Shown: positions 51,176 through 60,360, counted from the stretch's first letter. The stretch is DNA of 64,000 nt from an uncultured Planococcus sp. (GCA_947502505.1 CANNAE010000002.1:434001-498000); one strand, 5' to 3'. The notes: generated by a model not told the origin, from the sequence alone. Made by a program: numbers and translations.

Positions 51176-51733
51176 TTGATGCGGGATGCATTCGAGCACG
51201 AGCATGCAGGCTCCTGCCGCTTCGCACGCTTTGGCATCTTCGATCAATTGCTTGGCGGCGCTTGCGGTTTTGCCTTGTACTTTATAGCCCCCGAGCACCG
51301 CCGCTGATTGCGGCAATAAACCAAGATGGGCGACAATTGGGATGCCCGCGGAGACGAGTTTACCCGTTACCTCCAGCACCTCACCTGCGCCTTCAAGCTT
51401 CAAAGCTTGTGCATTCGTTTCTTGGAAAATTCGCATGGCGTTTTCCAGTGTCCGGTCCCAGCTGCCGTGAAACGAGCCGAATGGCATATCGACCACTAGA
51501 AAGGTATCTGCCGCCCCTCTTCGCGCCGCTTTTCCGTGATGGACCATATCTTCGACGGTCACTTTGACGGTCGAATCATAGCCAAGCACGACCATGCCGA
51601 GCGAGTCGCCGACCAGCAGTACATCCATTCCTGCAGCTTCTGCAATTTTAGCGGACGGGTAATCGTAAGCCGTCAGCATCGCGATTTTGTCCCCTTGCTT
51701 TTTCATCTTCATCAATGAGGCTGTATTTTCCAT
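50900..51733 (-). CDS. panB: 3-methyl-2-oxobutanoate hydroxymethyltransferase
   Basis: 277 aa TIM-barrel enzyme that makes ketopantoate for pantothenate and CoA synthesis. Family motifs: [33 protein letters not shown] (about 39-52), [24 protein letters not shown] and IGIGAG. No panC or panD follows, which is unusual since they are often in one operon. A structured leader with a terminator lies upstream. Confidence 0.95.
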   Translation of the reverse strand: MENTASLMKMKKQGDKIAMLTAYDYPSAKIAEAAGMDVLLVGDSLGMVVLGYDSTVKVTVEDMVHHGKAARRGAADTFLVVDMPFGSFHGSWDRTLENAMRIFQETNAQALKLEGAGEVLEVTGKLVSAGIPIVAHLGLLPQSAAVLGGYKVQGKTASAAKQLIEDAKACEAAGACMLVLECIPHQLAAQVTKELAIPVIGIGAGSETDGQVLVYHDTVKYGSHHLPKFVQSYAEAGETMQQGLAQYVEEVKSGAFPKEQHRFTMKEEELEQLYGSK

Positions 51734-51763
51734 TGTTTTCTCCTTCCGGGAAGGAAACCTTTG

Positions 51764-51905
51764 AAAAAAGCCCGCCGCAATAGGGCGGACGGGCAGAATT
51801 TGATTTGCGTCGGTTTCTCCGTCCCTGTCATTTTCAGATCAAGGCAGATCTATTGAGTTGTAAAGCTTTTTACGGGTGCAGTTCCTTGCAGATACCGCCC
51901 TGTTT
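51764..51905 (-). promoter_or_regulatory. Attenuator-like leader of panB (candidate riboswitch)
   Basis: Minus strand, between a -10-like TATAGT near 51910 and panB. A terminator GCCCGTCCGCC/GGCGGGC with TTTTTT lies at 51764-51794. Its CCGTCC (51787-51792) can instead pair with an upstream GGACGG (51819-51824), forming an antiterminator. Further upstream are TGCA/TGCA with GGG/CCC (about 51870-51895) and AGATC/GATCT hairpins. Firmicutes panB genes are known to carry a conserved 'Pan' RNA motif; identity with it is not verified. Confidence 0.7.
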
Positions 51906-51937
51906 TTACTATAGCAGATGCAAACGCCAGCTGATAG

Positions 51938-52408
51938 TCACCCATCCTTCACCATCACTTGAAACGCGGCGTAGTCGTTTTTGAACTCACCAACCTTAAC
52001 GAATCCGGCCCTTTCATACAAACGGATCGCGCGCACGTTAAACCGGGCAACGGTGAGGCGCAGTGATTGTCCGGGATGGCGCTTTTGGATTTCGCTGAGC
52101 AGAAAAGCCAAAAATTCAGCCCCGCGGCCCGCTCCGGTTTTGTCCGGTTTCATACCGAGACCCATATCGACGGGGCCAGCCGGGTAAGCGTTCACTTCAT
52201 GTCCCGCAGGCACTTGCGCTCCCTTTCCCGTACAATAAAAGCCAAATAATTCATCACTTTCCATTACCATGCGGTAGCTGCCATTCATCAGCTCGCACAA
52301 ACTCTCTTCTGTCGCATCCCCATTATAAAAATCGTATGGATACGGGTAGCGCCAGGCGAGGATCTCCCGTGCGCCCGCTTCGGTCATCGCATAGCCTGTA
52401 AAATTCAC
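51938..52408 (-). CDS. GNAT-family N-acetyltransferase
   Basis: 156 aa. Acetyl-CoA loop around KTGAGRGAEFLAFLL (about 91-105) and the C-terminal RAIRLYERAGFVKVGEF (about 125-141). GTG start overlapping the stop of the upstream methyltransferase-HIT gene (GTGA), so co-translated with it. Substrate unknown. Confidence 0.87.
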   Translation of the reverse strand: MNFTGYAMTEAGAREILAWRYPYPYDFYNGDATEESLCELMNGSYRMVMESDELFGFYCTGKGAQVPAGHEVNAYPAGPVDMGLGMKPDKTGAGRGAEFLAFLLSEIQKRHPGQSLRLTVARFNVRAIRLYERAGFVKVGEFKNDYAAFQVMVKDG

Positions 52409-53430
52409 TGGCCGTCCCCGCTTTTTTTCGGGCGTCGGTTTTCCGGTTTTTTCAGCCAGTGGCGCAAGCCTTTTCCGGCATAAGGTTCATCATTATAACG
52501 CGGGATGACGTGGAGGTGGCTATGGCCGATTGACTGGTTCGACGCTTCGCCGACATTCCAGCCAAGTGTGTAGCCACCCGGCGCTAACCTATCGAGCAAA
52601 GGCTTGGCCATCACCAACAGCTCTTGCGTCTCCTGCCATTCTGTTTGCGTCAGTTCAAACGGTGATACGCGATGCTGTTTCGGGACGATGACGCCCGAGC
52701 CTTCAAGCACATCTTGCGCTTTTTCATGCTGCAAAAACCAGCAAGTTTCAGTTTCGAACACGATGCGCTGATCCGCGTCATAAACCGGGTGGCAAAACGG
52801 GCATTCCGGCCGCACTTGAATCACGGCGCCGCAATGTGAATGCGCATTGAATTCGCAAGTTGCGATATGGGACAAGGCCGCTTCTAGTTCTTCAAAAACG
52901 ATATATGCTTCATCACCATCCCAGACATTTTTGTATTCATTCTGGCAAGCTAGCCGGTCTTCCGTCGTTCGAAAAGCGATATCGCCGATCAATAATGTGC
53001 CGCCCGGTGACAGCCTTTTCAGCAATTGCTTGAGAAAGTCCCATTTATCCGGATCTTCCAAGTGATGAAGCGCATAGCTGCTGACGATGCAATCAAAATA
53101 CAAACCATCAAACTCTGGTGGCAAGCCATCCGCCATGTCCCATTCCACCAGCTGCGCTTCCGGCATTTTCTTCTCGGCACGTTCAATCATTTCAGAGGAA
53201 AAATCAATTCCATAGATACGATGCCCTTTTTCATATAAAGCAGAGGCTAATGCGCCCGTTCCAAAACCAATGTCTAGAACCGCAGCCTGTTGTTTATGGT
53301 CGATGGCTTCAAATATCTCCGTCAGCACATCGCCGTAGCCGGCAAACGGATAGGTCCCTTGGCGTTCACTTTCACGCACTGTCTCATCATATTCCGCTGC
53401 CCATTCGTTGAATCCTTGTTTCCCTAACAT
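52405..53430 (-). CDS. Fusion of a SAM methyltransferase and a HIT-domain protein
   Basis: 341 aa. Residues 1-~205 are a class I methyltransferase (motif I VLDIGFGTGALA at about 50-61, YGIDFSSEMIERA, post-I and motif IV SSYALHHLED). Residues ~215-330 are a HIT hydrolase domain starting at CPFCHPVYD, with the histidine triad GHSHLHVIPRY (about 305-315) and an N-terminal CxxC that could hold zinc. Both parts appear intact in one continuous frame. Followed by a coupled acetyltransferase gene. The joint substrate is unknown. Confidence 0.87.
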   Translation of the reverse strand: MLGKQGFNEWAAEYDETVRESERQGTYPFAGYGDVLTEIFEAIDHKQQAAVLDIGFGTGALASALYEKGHRIYGIDFSSEMIERAEKKMPEAQLVEWDMADGLPPEFDGLYFDCIVSSYALHHLEDPDKWDFLKQLLKRLSPGGTLLIGDIAFRTTEDRLACQNEYKNVWDGDEAYIVFEELEAALSHIATCEFNAHSHCGAVIQVRPECPFCHPVYDADQRIVFETETCWFLQHEKAQDVLEGSGVIVPKQHRVSPFELTQTEWQETQELLVMAKPLLDRLAPGGYTLGWNVGEASNQSIGHSHLHVIPRYNDEPYAGKGLRHWLKKPENRRPKKSGDGQ

Positions 53431-53445
53431 TGTGCCGCTTCCCTT

Positions 53446-54009
53446 CTACTCTTCATTTCTCTCTTGCTGCGGTCTCCATTCAGGGGCCAACAGCGAAAAC
53501 ACCAGTGCGTCATGTGACTCGCCCCGCTGATACAAATAACCACGGAGCCGCCCTTCTTCCTTAAACCCCAGTTTATTTAAAAGTCGGTTCGATCCGGTAT
53601 TAGCCGGATAAGTCGTTGCGCCTACGCGGTAAAGCCCAAGCTCATCAAAAGCATAATTAAGGACAGCCGAAAGCGCTTCTTCCATCAGCCCTTTGCGCCA
53701 ATAATCCGGATGCAGTTCGTAGCCGACTTCTGTCTTTTTCGAACGCAGCTGGAGCTGATTGAAGCCGATGGTCCCGATCAGTTCTTCTTCCCCGCGCAAG
53801 CGGATCCCCCAGCGCATGCCACGCATGAATTCGAACACGACGCGAAAGGCGCGGATCATCTCGAGCGCTTCTTCTTTCTCCAATAGCCGGTCCATGCCGT
53901 AATAATACGTGACGTCTTCACGCTGCAAGAGCGCGAAAAAGCGGTCGGTGTCCTGCTCTGTAATTTCCGTCAGCAATAACCGCTCTGTCTCAAGTGTAGG
54001 AAATTGCAT
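53446..54009 (-). CDS. RimJ/RimL-type GNAT acetyltransferase
   Basis: 187 aa. N-terminal LETERLLLTEITEQDTDRFF, acetyl-CoA region around YELHPDYWRKGLMEEALSAV and NTGSNRLLNKLGFKEEGRLR, typical of RimJ/L proteins that acetylate N-termini or other amines. Start is the ATG at 54009 (AAAGGAG, 7 bases), overlapping the previous GNAT gene by 20 bases. Confidence 0.88.
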   Translation of the reverse strand: MQFPTLETERLLLTEITEQDTDRFFALLQREDVTYYYGMDRLLEKEEALEMIRAFRVVFEFMRGMRWGIRLRGEEELIGTIGFNQLQLRSKKTEVGYELHPDYWRKGLMEEALSAVLNYAFDELGLYRVGATTYPANTGSNRLLNKLGFKEEGRLRGYLYQRGESHDALVFSLLAPEWRPQQERNEE

Positions 54010-54523
54010 GCCATCGCTCCTTTTGCACCCGGTAAACGAGTACGTATTGTCCATTGCGCAAAACCGGTTCGCCGCATTCCATGCCGAGCGCTTCCGCCAC
54101 TTTTCTAGAGGCTTGGTTTTCCGGTTGAATAAGTGAAATAAGTGCATCTTTCCTGTGTTCCGTAAAACCCCGCCCACATAGCAGCCGTGCCGCTTCGCGG
54201 GCGTAGCCAAAGCCCCAGAATTCTGGCGTGAGCCAATAGCCAACTTCAAGTTCCGCTTGGCCGCCTACGACTTGCGGCACCAAGCCGGCGTGGCCGATCC
54301 GCTTGCCGTCTTCTTTCCGAATCAGCAAAAACAAGCCATATTCAGGATGCTCCCTGTACATGCGGTAAATCCAATAGAGGAACTCCAATGCCTGCTGGCG
54401 GCTTTTGACCTTGCCTTCCCCGATATGCCGCATGACTTCCGGCTGTTTCAATAACGAATATAAAAATTCAAAATCCTCGTCCCGGTAACGGCGCAACAGC
54501 AAGCGCCCGCTTTCCAATTCCAT
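53990..54523 (-). CDS. RimJ/RimL-type GNAT acetyltransferase
   Basis: 177 aa. LESGRLLLRRYRDEDFEFLY at the N-terminus, GYWLTPEFWGFGYAREAARL for acetyl-CoA binding, and ENQASRKVAEALGM. ATG at 54523 with AAAGGGG 9 bases upstream. Paralogue-like neighbour of the next GNAT gene. Confidence 0.88.
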   Translation of the reverse strand: MELESGRLLLRRYRDEDFEFLYSLLKQPEVMRHIGEGKVKSRQQALEFLYWIYRMYREHPEYGLFLLIRKEDGKRIGHAGLVPQVVGGQAELEVGYWLTPEFWGFGYAREAARLLCGRGFTEHRKDALISLIQPENQASRKVAEALGMECGEPVLRNGQYVLVYRVQKERWHAISYT

Positions 54524-54577
54524 CTCCACTTGCCCCTTTCTGCCGTTTCACGTGAAACATTTTTCTGACAACTTTCA

Positions 54578-55030
54578 TTAGCGAAGCCGATTGCTGTCCA
54601 GCTTTTCAATCGTTCGATAGTCCTTAGACTTCCGGAGTTCGAGATCGTTGCGCTCAGCAAATTGCGATAAATCCCCAAACAATCCGTCAGCGAATAAAGC
54701 GAAGCGCAAATCGATGCCCTTTTTCACACGGACTACTGCCACTTTCGAAGCCCAATTGCTGCGCTTGAACTCAATTCGCTGAATCTCCTCTATATATACT
54801 GTCTTGTAGTAAAGCGGCGCGCTCCACAATTCGACTCGGTAAACGATATTGCTGCCCCGGACCTTGACGAGCACTTTGATAAATAACGCAAGAACAATGA
54901 GGGCCGAGACGAATAGTTGGATATACAATGCGAAGCCATTCGGAAACGAGTTCAAGAGCAGCGGCGGTAAATTGATCGCCATTAACATGATGATAAGCAG
55001 CCAGCGCTGTATTTTTCCCTGGTGAACCAT
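54578..55030 (-). CDS. Two-helix membrane protein with PH-like domain
   Basis: 150 aa. Two membrane segments (about 9-30 and 35-53), then a soluble beta-rich part with the pattern VELWSAPLYYKTVYIEEIQRI, recalling bacterial pleckstrin-homology-like domains. ATG at 55030 with GGGGGAG 6 bases upstream. Lies at the end of the run of three paralogous membrane genes. Function unknown. Confidence 0.7.
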   Translation of the reverse strand: MVHQGKIQRWLLIIMLMAINLPPLLLNSFPNGFALYIQLFVSALIVLALFIKVLVKVRGSNIVYRVELWSAPLYYKTVYIEEIQRIEFKRSNWASKVAVVRVKKGIDLRFALFADGLFGDLSQFAERNDLELRKSKDYRTIEKLDSNRLR

Positions 55031-55059
55031 AGCGCTCTCCCCCTTCTTCCAAACTTCCT

Positions 55060-55533
55060 TCACTCCAATCCATCAAAAAGAACGTCAGTGAAGTTGGGTA
55101 AAAAAATATATCCACTTATGAAAACGATGATGAGCGCAATCGGGAATTGCATTAACGTGAATTTATAGTCATTCGGGTTATCGGAATGCTTTTTTTCCAT
55201 ATAAGCGGTATAGGTGTCCTGGAGCAATCCCATTACCACCAGTGCCATGAACGGAACGAACGGCCCGTCCTCATAAAACAAAAAAAAGACAATGAGAAAA
55301 ATTGCTGCGCCGCCCCAACGGAAATAGGCATCTCCTTTTTGATGTTGGCTGTTCACGTAATTCGATGACGGGGCAAAAAACTTTTTACGCCGGACACCCA
55401 AAATTTTTCTCAGGACCCAATTCACCAAAAATACGATCAACCCGACAATCACGATAAAACCAAGAATTCCCCACATCTCACCTGTTTGCGCCCCAGAATA
55501 ATCAGGTCCATACATTCGGTTCACACCATCCAT
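55060..55533 (-). CDS. Membrane protein of a tandem triplet, copy 3 (DUF4181-like)
   Basis: 157 aa with four membrane segments. Shares WVLRKILGVRRKKFF, YVNSQHQKGDAYFRWG, YMEKKHSDNPNDYKFTLMQF with the two genes upstream. The motif set recalls the DUF4181 family of Bacillales; not confirmed. Function unknown. Confidence 0.75.
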   Translation of the reverse strand: MDGVNRMYGPDYSGAQTGEMWGILGFIVIVGLIVFLVNWVLRKILGVRRKKFFAPSSNYVNSQHQKGDAYFRWGGAAIFLIVFFLFYEDGPFVPFMALVVMGLLQDTYTAYMEKKHSDNPNDYKFTLMQFPIALIIVFISGYIFLPNFTDVLFDGLE

Positions 55534-55556
55534 GTCTATCCCTCACTTTGCTCAAA

Positions 55557-56030
55557 TCAATTTGAAAATATCAATGATAATTCGTCCATAAATAGATTGA
55601 ATATTTCAGGCGTAAATGTCACAGCGCAAGTAAGGAAAATAACGATTGAAACGGGATATTCCAGTAAAGTAAATTTATAATCATTTGGATTTTCAGCATG
55701 TTTTTTCTCCAGAAAGGCTTTGAACAACTCTTGGGGCGCGCTCAGTAAAAACGTGAAAAGGACAAAATAAATAGAGCCTTGTTCAAAACCAAAAATGAGC
55801 AGAAGTACGATGTATAGCGCTGCACTTCCATATCGGAAATAACGTTCTACTTTTTCATGGAACTCATTGACAAAATATCCGGAAGTCGAAAACCATTTTT
55901 TTCGCTCTACGCCTAAAATTTTTCGTAATACCCAATTGATACTGAAGATCGCAAGGCCTGAGACAACAAAAAATGCCGGCAAGCCCAGCATCCACTCATG
56001 CGGCGCCTCGGAATAAGCTATTTCCTCCAT
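55557..56030 (-). CDS. Membrane protein of a tandem triplet, copy 2 (DUF4181-like)
   Basis: 157 aa, four membrane segments, with WVLRKILGVERKKWF, YFVNEFHEKVERYFRYG and FLEKKHAENPNDYKFTLLEY. A GGGGG site precedes the ATG. Middle copy of the triplet; 23 bases before the next gene. Confidence 0.75.
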   Translation of the reverse strand: MEEIAYSEAPHEWMLGLPAFFVVSGLAIFSINWVLRKILGVERKKWFSTSGYFVNEFHEKVERYFRYGSAALYIVLLLIFGFEQGSIYFVLFTFLLSAPQELFKAFLEKKHAENPNDYKFTLLEYPVSIVIFLTCAVTFTPEIFNLFMDELSLIFSN

Positions 56031-56065
56031 GTCGCATCCCCCACCTCTGCGTCGCAGTCAAAACC

Positions 56066-56524
56066 TCAATTCAATTGTCCGAAAAACACATCCACCATTT
56101 CCGGGAAAAAAGCCCACGCACTGCTGATTAGGATGACCATCGAAGCGGGATAATGCAGCAGTGTATATTTATAAGTATTCGGGTTGCTGGCATATCTCTT
56201 TTCCATATAGGCATTAAATAATTCTTGAATTCCGCCAATCAATATTGTCACTATAATGAAGTACAACGAGCCTTTTTGAAAGCCAAAAACAGCAAGTGTT
56301 AGCAGGTAGACGGCGAGATTTCCCCACCTGAAATAATTATTTACTTTCTCGTGGAAGCCGTTGACGAAATTTGAAGAATGCGAAAACCATTTTTTACGTT
56401 CAACTCCCAAAATCTTTCTTAATAGCCAGCCGACTCCCGCAATTGCTAAAATCGCCACCCCGAGAAAACCCGCAATCTCCCACATCCAACTATAATCTGT
56501 TTCGTAATAACTAATTCCACCCAT
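56066..56524 (-). CDS. Membrane protein of a tandem triplet, copy 1 (DUF4181-like)
   Basis: 152 aa, four membrane segments, with WLLRKILGVERKKWF, FVNGFHEKVNNYFRWG and YMEKRYASNPNTYKYTLLHY. Start taken as the second ATG (GGGG 9 bases upstream); the first, at 56533, is too close to the ribosome site. First gene of the triplet. Confidence 0.75.
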   Translation of the reverse strand: MGGISYYETDYSWMWEIAGFLGVAILAIAGVGWLLRKILGVERKKWFSHSSNFVNGFHEKVNNYFRWGNLAVYLLTLAVFGFQKGSLYFIIVTILIGGIQELFNAYMEKRYASNPNTYKYTLLHYPASMVILISSAWAFFPEMVDVFFGQLN

Positions 56525-56695
56525 TTCATCCATCCCCTACTTACTATGTCCTTCACTCCCGACTTTCTTCTATATTAACTATCCTATCATGAGCTTTTGG
56601 GAAATTATAGAATATTTTAAAGTTTTCTGATAACCGCCGATTTCTTTCTCTTTTTTTCGCCTTTTGCGCTTTATTCTCCTGCTGAGTTCGCGTCT

Positions 56696-56724
56696 TTGAC
56701 AAAACAAAGGACATAGGCTATCGT
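56696..56724 (+). promoter_or_regulatory. Promoter of the dicarboxylate symporter gene
   Basis: TTGACA (56696-56701), 17 bp, TATCGT (56719-56724), about 67 bases before the start codon. Confidence 0.6.
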
Positions 56725-56790
56725 AATTAAGTCAAATCCGACTAAGTTTATATGTTTTTTAAAAATAAAGTAAAAATAAAGGAGGCGCTT

Positions 56791-58020
56791 ATGAAAGCTC
56801 TTTGGAAATCTTATGCAAATGTATCGCTTATTTTGAAAATCACCGTAGCGCTTATCCTCGGCGTTATCGTCGGCTTGATCTTCGGGCCAGACACGGCTGT
56901 CTTGGCTCCGCTTGGCGATCTGCTCTTGCGGCTCTTGACCTTCCTGATCGTGCCGCTTATCTTTTTTACCTTGATCGTCGGAATCAACCAATCGAAAATC
57001 GGGGACCTTGGCCGAATGGGCGGGAAAGTCTTCCTGTTCTATACACTCAGTTCGGCATTCGCCATTGTTGTCGGCTTAACGGTCGCAAGCATTTTCCAGC
57101 CGGGTTCTGGCATGCAGCTCGACGGCTCGGAAACTTTTGATGTGCCGGACAACCCCGGCTTTACGAGTGTGCTGTTGAACATCGTGCCGTCTAACATTAT
57201 CTCGGCATTCAGTGACATGAATTTGCTTGGGATCATCTTCACGGCGTTCGCATTCGGCATCGCCATTTCCTATATGAGAAGCTCTTCGGAATTCGGCGAA
57301 CTTGGCAATCACTTGATGAAAACCATCAATGCATTGAATGAAGCGACCTTGCTCGTCTTGAAAGCCATCCTTCAATACGTGCCGATCGGTATTTTTGCCA
57401 TCATGGCACAAACCGTCGGGGCACAAGGCTTGAATACGCTCGGATCGCTTCTCGGCATGGTTGCTGTCTTGTACATCGCCATTGCCGTGCAGATTGCGAT
57501 TTACATCATCGCGATGCTATTGTTCAAGATCAATCCGAAAAATTTCTTTACGCATGCACTAAAACCGATGATGACGGCTTTTGTCACACAAAGCAGTTCC
57601 GGCACCTTGCCGTTGACGCTCGATGCGGCACGCGGCCTTGGCATACCGAAAAGCTTGTATGGCTTTAGCCTGCCGCTCGGCGCGACGATCAATATGGACG
57701 GTGCGGCTATCCGCATCGCTGTTTCAGCCATATTCGCTGCCAATATCATCGGCGACCCGCTCAGCTTGTCTGAAATGTTCCTGGTCGTCTTGATCGGGAC
57801 ACTTGCCACGATCGGCACCGCCGGCATCCCAGGCGCTGGCATCGTCATGATCGCCACCGTCTTTGTCCAGCTCGGGTTGCCGATGGAAGCCGTCGCGCTC
57901 CTGACAGCCATCGATGCACTTGTCGGCATGGGCGCTACCATGCTCAATGTGACCGGCGATTTGGCGGGCTCGAAATTGATCGACCAAAGCGAGAAAAGAC
58001 GTGGCGCAGCCAAGGCTTAG
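56791..58020 (+). CDS. Dicarboxylate/amino acid:cation symporter (DAACS)
   Basis: 409 aa, glutamate-transporter fold with two reentrant hairpins. The serine-rich SSSGTLP loop (about 270) and NMDGAAI motif (about 300; NMDGT in most) line the substrate and sodium sites. AAAGGAGG lies 5 bases before the ATG at 56791. GltP/GltT/DctP-like; the substrate could be glutamate, aspartate or C4-dicarboxylates. Monocistronic. Confidence 0.93.
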   Translation: MKALWKSYANVSLILKITVALILGVIVGLIFGPDTAVLAPLGDLLLRLLTFLIVPLIFFTLIVGINQSKIGDLGRMGGKVFLFYTLSSAFAIVVGLTVASIFQPGSGMQLDGSETFDVPDNPGFTSVLLNIVPSNIISAFSDMNLLGIIFTAFAFGIAISYMRSSSEFGELGNHLMKTINALNEATLLVLKAILQYVPIGIFAIMAQTVGAQGLNTLGSLLGMVAVLYIAIAVQIAIYIIAMLLFKINPKNFFTHALKPMMTAFVTQSSSGTLPLTLDAARGLGIPKSLYGFSLPLGATINMDGAAIRIAVSAIFAANIIGDPLSLSEMFLVVLIGTLATIGTAGIPGAGIVMIATVFVQLGLPMEAVALLTAIDALVGMGATMLNVTGDLAGSKLIDQSEKRRGAAKA

Positions 58021-58058
58021 CACGACTCGCTGCGGACAAAGCACAGGGCTCTATGATA

Positions 58059-58084
58059 CAGTGGGAGTATCTCGTATCCCACTG
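58059..58084 (+). promoter_or_regulatory. Perfect hairpin in the leader of the heme oxygenase gene
   Basis: CAGTGGGA (58059-58066) and TCCCACTG (58077-58084) are perfect complements around a 10-base loop, just before the ribosome site of the next gene. No T run, so it is not a terminator; it may be an operator or an RNA-stability stem. Confidence 0.5.
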
Positions 58085-58103
58085 AAAAAGGAGACATGCA
58101 GTT

Positions 58104-58436
58104 ATGTATATCGTGACCAACCGCATCAAAATGAAACCGGGGTTTGCTGAAAAAATGGCGCCCAACTTCACACGCCCAGGCGCATTGCAGGAAATGGAAG
58201 GCTTTCATAAAGTCGAAGTGACCGTCACACAAGACCTGGAAGAATACGATGAACTGAACGTCAATATGTATTGGGAAACCTTAGAGAATTATGAAGCCTG
58301 GAAATCCAGCGATGTTTTCAAGCAAGCCCATAAACGCCCTGAACCGGCAGAAGGCGAAGAGAAAAAAGAATCGCCGATGCTCGGGAGCCAGCTTGTCATC
58401 ACGAAAATCGCTTCGGTTATTGAAGCCGCTAAATAA
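58104..58436 (+). CDS. IsdG-family heme-degrading monooxygenase
   Basis: 110 aa, dimeric ABM-fold enzyme. The catalytic triad of IsdG (Asn, Trp, His) is matched by N6 in VTNRIKMKPG, W66 in EAWKSSDVF and H76 in KQAHKRP. It opens heme to free iron. AAGGAG precedes the ATG. It stands alone, with no Fur box seen within the 83 bases upstream. Confidence 0.9.
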   Translation: MYIVTNRIKMKPGFAEKMAPNFTRPGALQEMEGFHKVEVTVTQDLEEYDELNVNMYWETLENYEAWKSSDVFKQAHKRPEPAEGEEKKESPMLGSQLVITKIASVIEAAK

Positions 58437-58459
58437 GTTAAACTAAGCTAGTCCACTCA

Positions 58460-58491
58460 AACAGCCGGCATTATCTGCCGGCTGTTTTTTT
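58460..58491 (+). terminator. Terminator of the heme oxygenase gene
   Basis: AACAGCCGGCA/TGCCGGCTGTT with a 5-base loop and TTTTTTT. Confidence 0.92.
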
Positions 58492-58684
58492 GTTATTTTT
58501 CTATCAATACTCGCCAAGGCCGCTCCCCCCTCTGTCCTCATTAAGCGGATAAAACCCAAGTGTTCCCGGAATTTCCAGACCGGTTCCGGGACGAATATAT
58601 TTCTTTTTCCTTCTTTCACCTTTCAATCGGGACTTTTGATATACTATTTATTATTAGAAAATTACCTATTTTGAAAGGGACCAT

Positions 58685-60322
58685 ATGAAATCATTATCGC
58701 TTAGGAATTACTGGAGCTTGATATTTGCCATTTTCATTTTGTTGTTCGCTGCCGTTCTCAGCATCCTCGTTTCGGAAATCAGCACCAAACGGCTGGAAGA
58801 AGAACGCGGAAATTCTTTATCGAGTATCGCATTTCAAATGAAAGACCGCTTAGACCAATATATGTGGGGGCGTTATAGCGAAATCAAGACTTTCGGGGAA
58901 ATCGAGGAGCTTGAACTTCCCGAGTCTATGGAGCAGAAACGCGCCAAACTCGAAATGCTCCAAGAACAAGTGCCGGCATTTTCGTGGATCGGCATGACCG
59001 ATGCATCCGGCCTCGTGACTGCCTCTACCGATGAGTTGCTAGAAGGCATGGACCTTTCCGAACGGCCCATTTATACGCAGGCCCGCAAAACCGATTTTGT
59101 TGGCGATGTCCACGAAGCGCTTTTGCTGGCAGAGCTATTGCCGAATCCCAGCGGCCGCGAGCTCGAGTTTGTCGATATCAGCGTTCCCATTATCCAAGCT
59201 GATGGTTCGTTCGCTGGCGTGGTGGCGGCCCATTTGAGCTGGGAGTGGGCAGAGGAAGTCATGCAATATGTATTGCGCCCGTTGAACCGCCGCGAAAATG
59301 AACTGGAGATTTTTGTGTTAAGCCCTGGTACCCAGCGCGTCATCATTGGCCCGGAAGACTTTCTTGGCAAGCCGCTGCCGATCGATTCTGCCTCTTTATC
59401 CAGCGGCAAAACAGGCTGGGTATTGGAAGAGTGGCCGGATGGCGAATCTTATCTTACCGGGTTTGCCGGCGGCCGGACGAACTGGAATTATCCAGAATTG
59501 AGATGGACAGTGCTCGTGCGCCAGCCGGAAGCAAGCGCCTTCGCCGCCGCACGTGAGTTAAGCCGCATCATAATGGTAAGCGGCCTGGCAAGCGCGATTC
59601 TTTTTGCCTTAGCCGGTTGGCTGGTGGCTGGGCGTATTAGCCGACCGCTCAACGAGATATCCCAAAAGGCAAAAGCCTTCCGCAAAGGTGAACAATTGGC
59701 TTTGCCGATAAATACAGGGGTCCGTGAAATTGAAGACTTGTCCCATTCACTCGAAAGCCTGGTGAGGACACTCGGCACTGCAGAATCCGACTTGGTACGC
59801 ATGCAGGATTTGGCGCAGCGTGACCCGCTGACGGGCCTGCCGAACCGTATCGCGCTTGAAGAAGCGGCCGATCGAATGATGAAACAGGCACGCACCGATA
59901 AGGAACCATTGGCTTTTTTCTATTTGGACCTGGATGGTTTCAAAAAAGCCAACGATACTTTAGGGCATTTAGCGGGCGACCATGTACTCCAGAAAGTAGC
60001 CGAACGCTTGATGGCGGACCTTCCCGAAGGAGCCTTCATTTCCCGTATCGGCGGGGATGAGTTTGTCTTATTATTCCCTTGCGCAGGGCTAGGCGAGTGG
60101 CCGACTAGGCAATTGGCGCAGCGCTTGATCGACCGGCTGAGCCAACCGATCACTGTCGAGGCCGGCCAGGTGCAGCTCGGGTGCAGCATCGGGATCGCCA
60201 TTTACCCGGACAATGCCGAAAATCTCTATACTTTATTGTCTTATGCCGATGCAGCGCTTTATGTCTCGAAAGAAAACGGCAGAAGCCAGACGACGTTTTA
60301 CAGGGACATCGTTTCGGAATAA
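58685..60322 (+). CDS. Membrane diguanylate cyclase (dCache-HAMP-GGDEF)
   Basis: 545 aa. Membrane helix 1 (about 10-32), an external dCache sensor (about 35-285), helix 2 (about 292-315), HAMP linker (SRPLNEISQKAKAFRKGE), then a GGDEF domain (about 375-545) with DPLTGLPNR, FFYLDLDGFKKANDTLGH and an intact RIGGDEFVLLF active site. No RxxD inhibition site at the usual place. Makes cyclic di-GMP in response to an outside ligand. Confidence 0.93.
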   Translation: MKSLSLRNYWSLIFAIFILLFAAVLSILVSEISTKRLEEERGNSLSSIAFQMKDRLDQYMWGRYSEIKTFGEIEELELPESMEQKRAKLEMLQEQVPAFSWIGMTDASGLVTASTDELLEGMDLSERPIYTQARKTDFVGDVHEALLLAELLPNPSGRELEFVDISVPIIQADGSFAGVVAAHLSWEWAEEVMQYVLRPLNRRENELEIFVLSPGTQRVIIGPEDFLGKPLPIDSASLSSGKTGWVLEEWPDGESYLTGFAGGRTNWNYPELRWTVLVRQPEASAFAAARELSRIIMVSGLASAILFALAGWLVAGRISRPLNEISQKAKAFRKGEQLALPINTGVREIEDLSHSLESLVRTLGTAESDLVRMQDLAQRDPLTGLPNRIALEEAADRMMKQARTDKEPLAFFYLDLDGFKKANDTLGHLAGDHVLQKVAERLMADLPEGAFISRIGGDEFVLLFPCAGLGEWPTRQLAQRLIDRLSQPITVEAGQVQLGCSIGIAIYPDNAENLYTLLSYADAALYVSKENGRSQTTFYRDIVSE

Positions 60323-60360
60323 GCCCCTAGTTACTTAACCGATATCCGTAAGAATTCACA

